The notes under the pieces were generated by a model. It saw only the letters and a program-made list of their open reading frames with translations. It was not told the DNA's origin and made no database searches. From Acanthococcus lagerstroemiae (lineage: Eukaryota; Arthropoda; Insecta; Hemiptera; Eriococcidae): DNA of 64,000 nucleotides. Location: the NCBI GenBank assembly GCA_031841125.1, contig CM063110.1, positions 23,121,626 to 23,185,625 on the forward strand, written 5' to 3'. A program made the translations under genes and the position numbers. Within the stretch, counting starts at the first letter, position 1. Each line of letters starts with the position of its first letter. Below are positions 62,353 through 64,000 of this stretch, in pieces.

Positions 62353-64000
62353 CTGTAAAATACGTAACAGATTAATAAAAATGAGACAGAAATAAGGTAA
62401 AATGAGAATATATTAGAAACAATCTCGTATAGTAAGCATAAGTAATTAATGCAGTCTTATTCTTTCTGACCTTGTATTGGTCGTTTTTAGCGGATTTGTA
62501 GCTTTGTTTTAGTCATGGTTTCTGGTGGGTTTTGGTATTTTTGGTCGTGTTTAATGTGATTTAAATACATTTTTTTGAATTTTTCGATCATTTATTGTCT
62601 CGTTTCAAGGTCTTTACTTGGATCCCTTTTGGTATTTTTTCGTATCTGGTTTTTCTTTATGTTTGTTTTTCCGTCATTTTTCATCTGACATTCGTATTTT
62701 TTTCTGATGTATAATCTTTCTTGGTATTTTAGTTATTCTAATTTCATTTGAACAAGTTATAAAAGTTATAACTGAAGAGCTCTTTTTCAAAGTGGTCTGA
62801 AACAGTTTTTGTTAAAAGTGAGTTTGATGCGCCATCTTGTGCTATAAAATAGAAAGTTTAGAAGGTTGGTTTCCCTACATTCTTATCGCATTTCATTCCA
62901 GCGTTACCTGCGATTAAGAAAGTAGTTGTTTTCCAAAGTGGCCTAAGTCTAAAGTCTCCCAGGGTAGCATAATGTCAAGATACATATGTGTATTGATTTT
63001 TGTTACTACTGTACTGTATTTATGCGAAACTTATTAATTCTTCGGCGAATGCAATAAAAGGAAGTTAATGTTACAACAGTAAGAAGAGCAAGAAAAAAAT
63101 TGGCATTCTTGGTCTCAGTCGATCGGTCGAAAGTACATTTTTCATTGAGGGCCTGCGAAATGACATATTCATGTCAAAAATTCAAAGTAGTTTTCATCAA
63201 GTGCAACATAGTTCAACTTATTATGGAGAAAATCGCACGTTATATCAATTGGAAACCTACGTTTTAGAGTCATCGAAACCTTTTACTCTAACAATGTGAC
63301 CTAAGTCGAGGAATTTCCTTGCAGTCTACGAAATACGCGACGCAAAATAGGGAGGAAAACAGTTTTTATCGTGTTTTGAAAAATCAATTTTTTTTTTTAC
63401 TTAGGCCTAGGGCCGGTTTTAAATATTTTGCCGCTCAGGGCTGCAGTATTTTTGCCGCCGTATGTTTTCTACACTCCCTTCCGCAAGATTGAGGTAATTG
63501 TTTTTTTTGGGCCGCAAATTTTGCTGTCCCAAAATTTTGTCACTCTGGGGTATAGCCCAGTTAGCCCGTATGGTTAAACGGGCGCTGAATCAAAACCTAT
63601 CAGTACTAATATATCAAACAAAAAATCACCCGTTAGTGATAAAATGGTTTTATAAAATTCTGGAGCCAGCTATGTAATCATAATCAACGTGAAAACACTT
63701 TTAGAAATATTATACTTATATCCATTCCTTTACCCAATAAACGTAATTTTTCTCATGTGAACCTCTGAGATTTCAGGCTGTATAGGTAACCAGTAGTAAT
63801 GTATGCTGTTGGGTGATCCGGTGGGAGAGTGAAACTGGGAAGCCAAAAGGTATAAAAACGCAGTCAGTAAAAGTTAAAATTTTTGAATTTCAGTCTTGTA
63901 TCACAAGACCACGTCTAAACCCTACTTATCATATAAAAATGTCTCAGTATACTCTGTTGCGTCCAAACATTCTCATCCTAAGGCAAAGTACCAAGTACCA
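62353..64000. other. Upstream intron of Unc-89, no exon found
   Basis: No SH3-like exon or other gene recognised. Near 63400-63590 a TAGGGCCGGTTTTAAAT...TTAAACGGGCGCTG stretch may be a decayed MITE with inverted GGCCGGTTT ends. Confidence 0.5.

Noticed and set aside
63398..63590. Inverted GGCCGGTTTTA ends as another MITE
   Set aside because: The right partner (TTAAACGGGCGCTG) matches over only about 10 bases with mismatches and no target duplication; kept only as a remark.
62353..64000. Search for the SH3 exon of Unc-89
   Set aside because: No minus-strand segment with an SH3 signature (ALYDY, WW, PSNYV-like) and phase 2 donor could be seen.
1..64000. CRISPR arrays, bacterial operons or ribosomal RNA genes
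   Set aside because: None seen. The only bacterial-looking sequence is the IS6-family pseudogene, and the repeats have transposon or satellite structure.

Overview
This window is arthropod nuclear DNA, most likely insect. It is AT-rich, has long introns packed with decayed transposons, carries a copied piece of mitochondrial cox1 that uses TGA for Trp, and contains one conserved animal gene. I cannot name the species; the style of the cox1 piece and the repeats would fit a hemipteran, but that is a weak inference.

The only conserved host gene is on the minus strand: 18 coding exons spread over 62 kb (62352 down to 19), recognisable as the obscurin homologue Unc-89, a giant M-line protein of muscle. 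All exon phases join without a break and give 964 complete codons plus a partial codon at each end. Reading 5' to 3' (right to left): RhoGEF (DH) domain (exons 1-5), PH domain (exons 6-7), an acidic Pro/Glu linker (exons 8-9), then five complete Ig domains and the start of a sixth (exons 10-18). The SH3 domain expected upstream and the remaining Ig, Fn3 and kinase domains expected downstream lie outside the window. Intron sizes are bimodal: several are 79-96 bp and others reach 7-15 kb, swollen by mobile DNA.

The introns hold: hAT-type MITEs with 8-bp target duplications (14221, 15578, 34507, 52658, 58242, 61670); fold-back elements (7090, 9535, 11153, 12725, 22570, 53240); a TA-flanked MITE with 41-bp perfect inverted ends (24906) inside a Helitron-like repeat; a pogo/Tigger remnant (59195); tRNA-derived SINEs (11487, 42681); RTE-like non-LTR relics (22808, 40640); a jockey/I-like relic with RNase H (36800-38370); tandem Penelope-like fragments (27740-32047) split by a three-LTR Copia derivative (28232-31580); a cox1 NUMT (20755); and a possible processed retrocopy with a 44-nt poly(A) tail (21305-21955).

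Most worth following up: a frameshifted IS6-family (bacterial-type) transposase pseudogene at 17678-18291, a candidate transfer from a bacterial symbiont; the dimeric Copia element with one target duplication around three LTRs; and a Helitron-like insertion ending within about three bases of the exon 13 splice donor of Unc-89.
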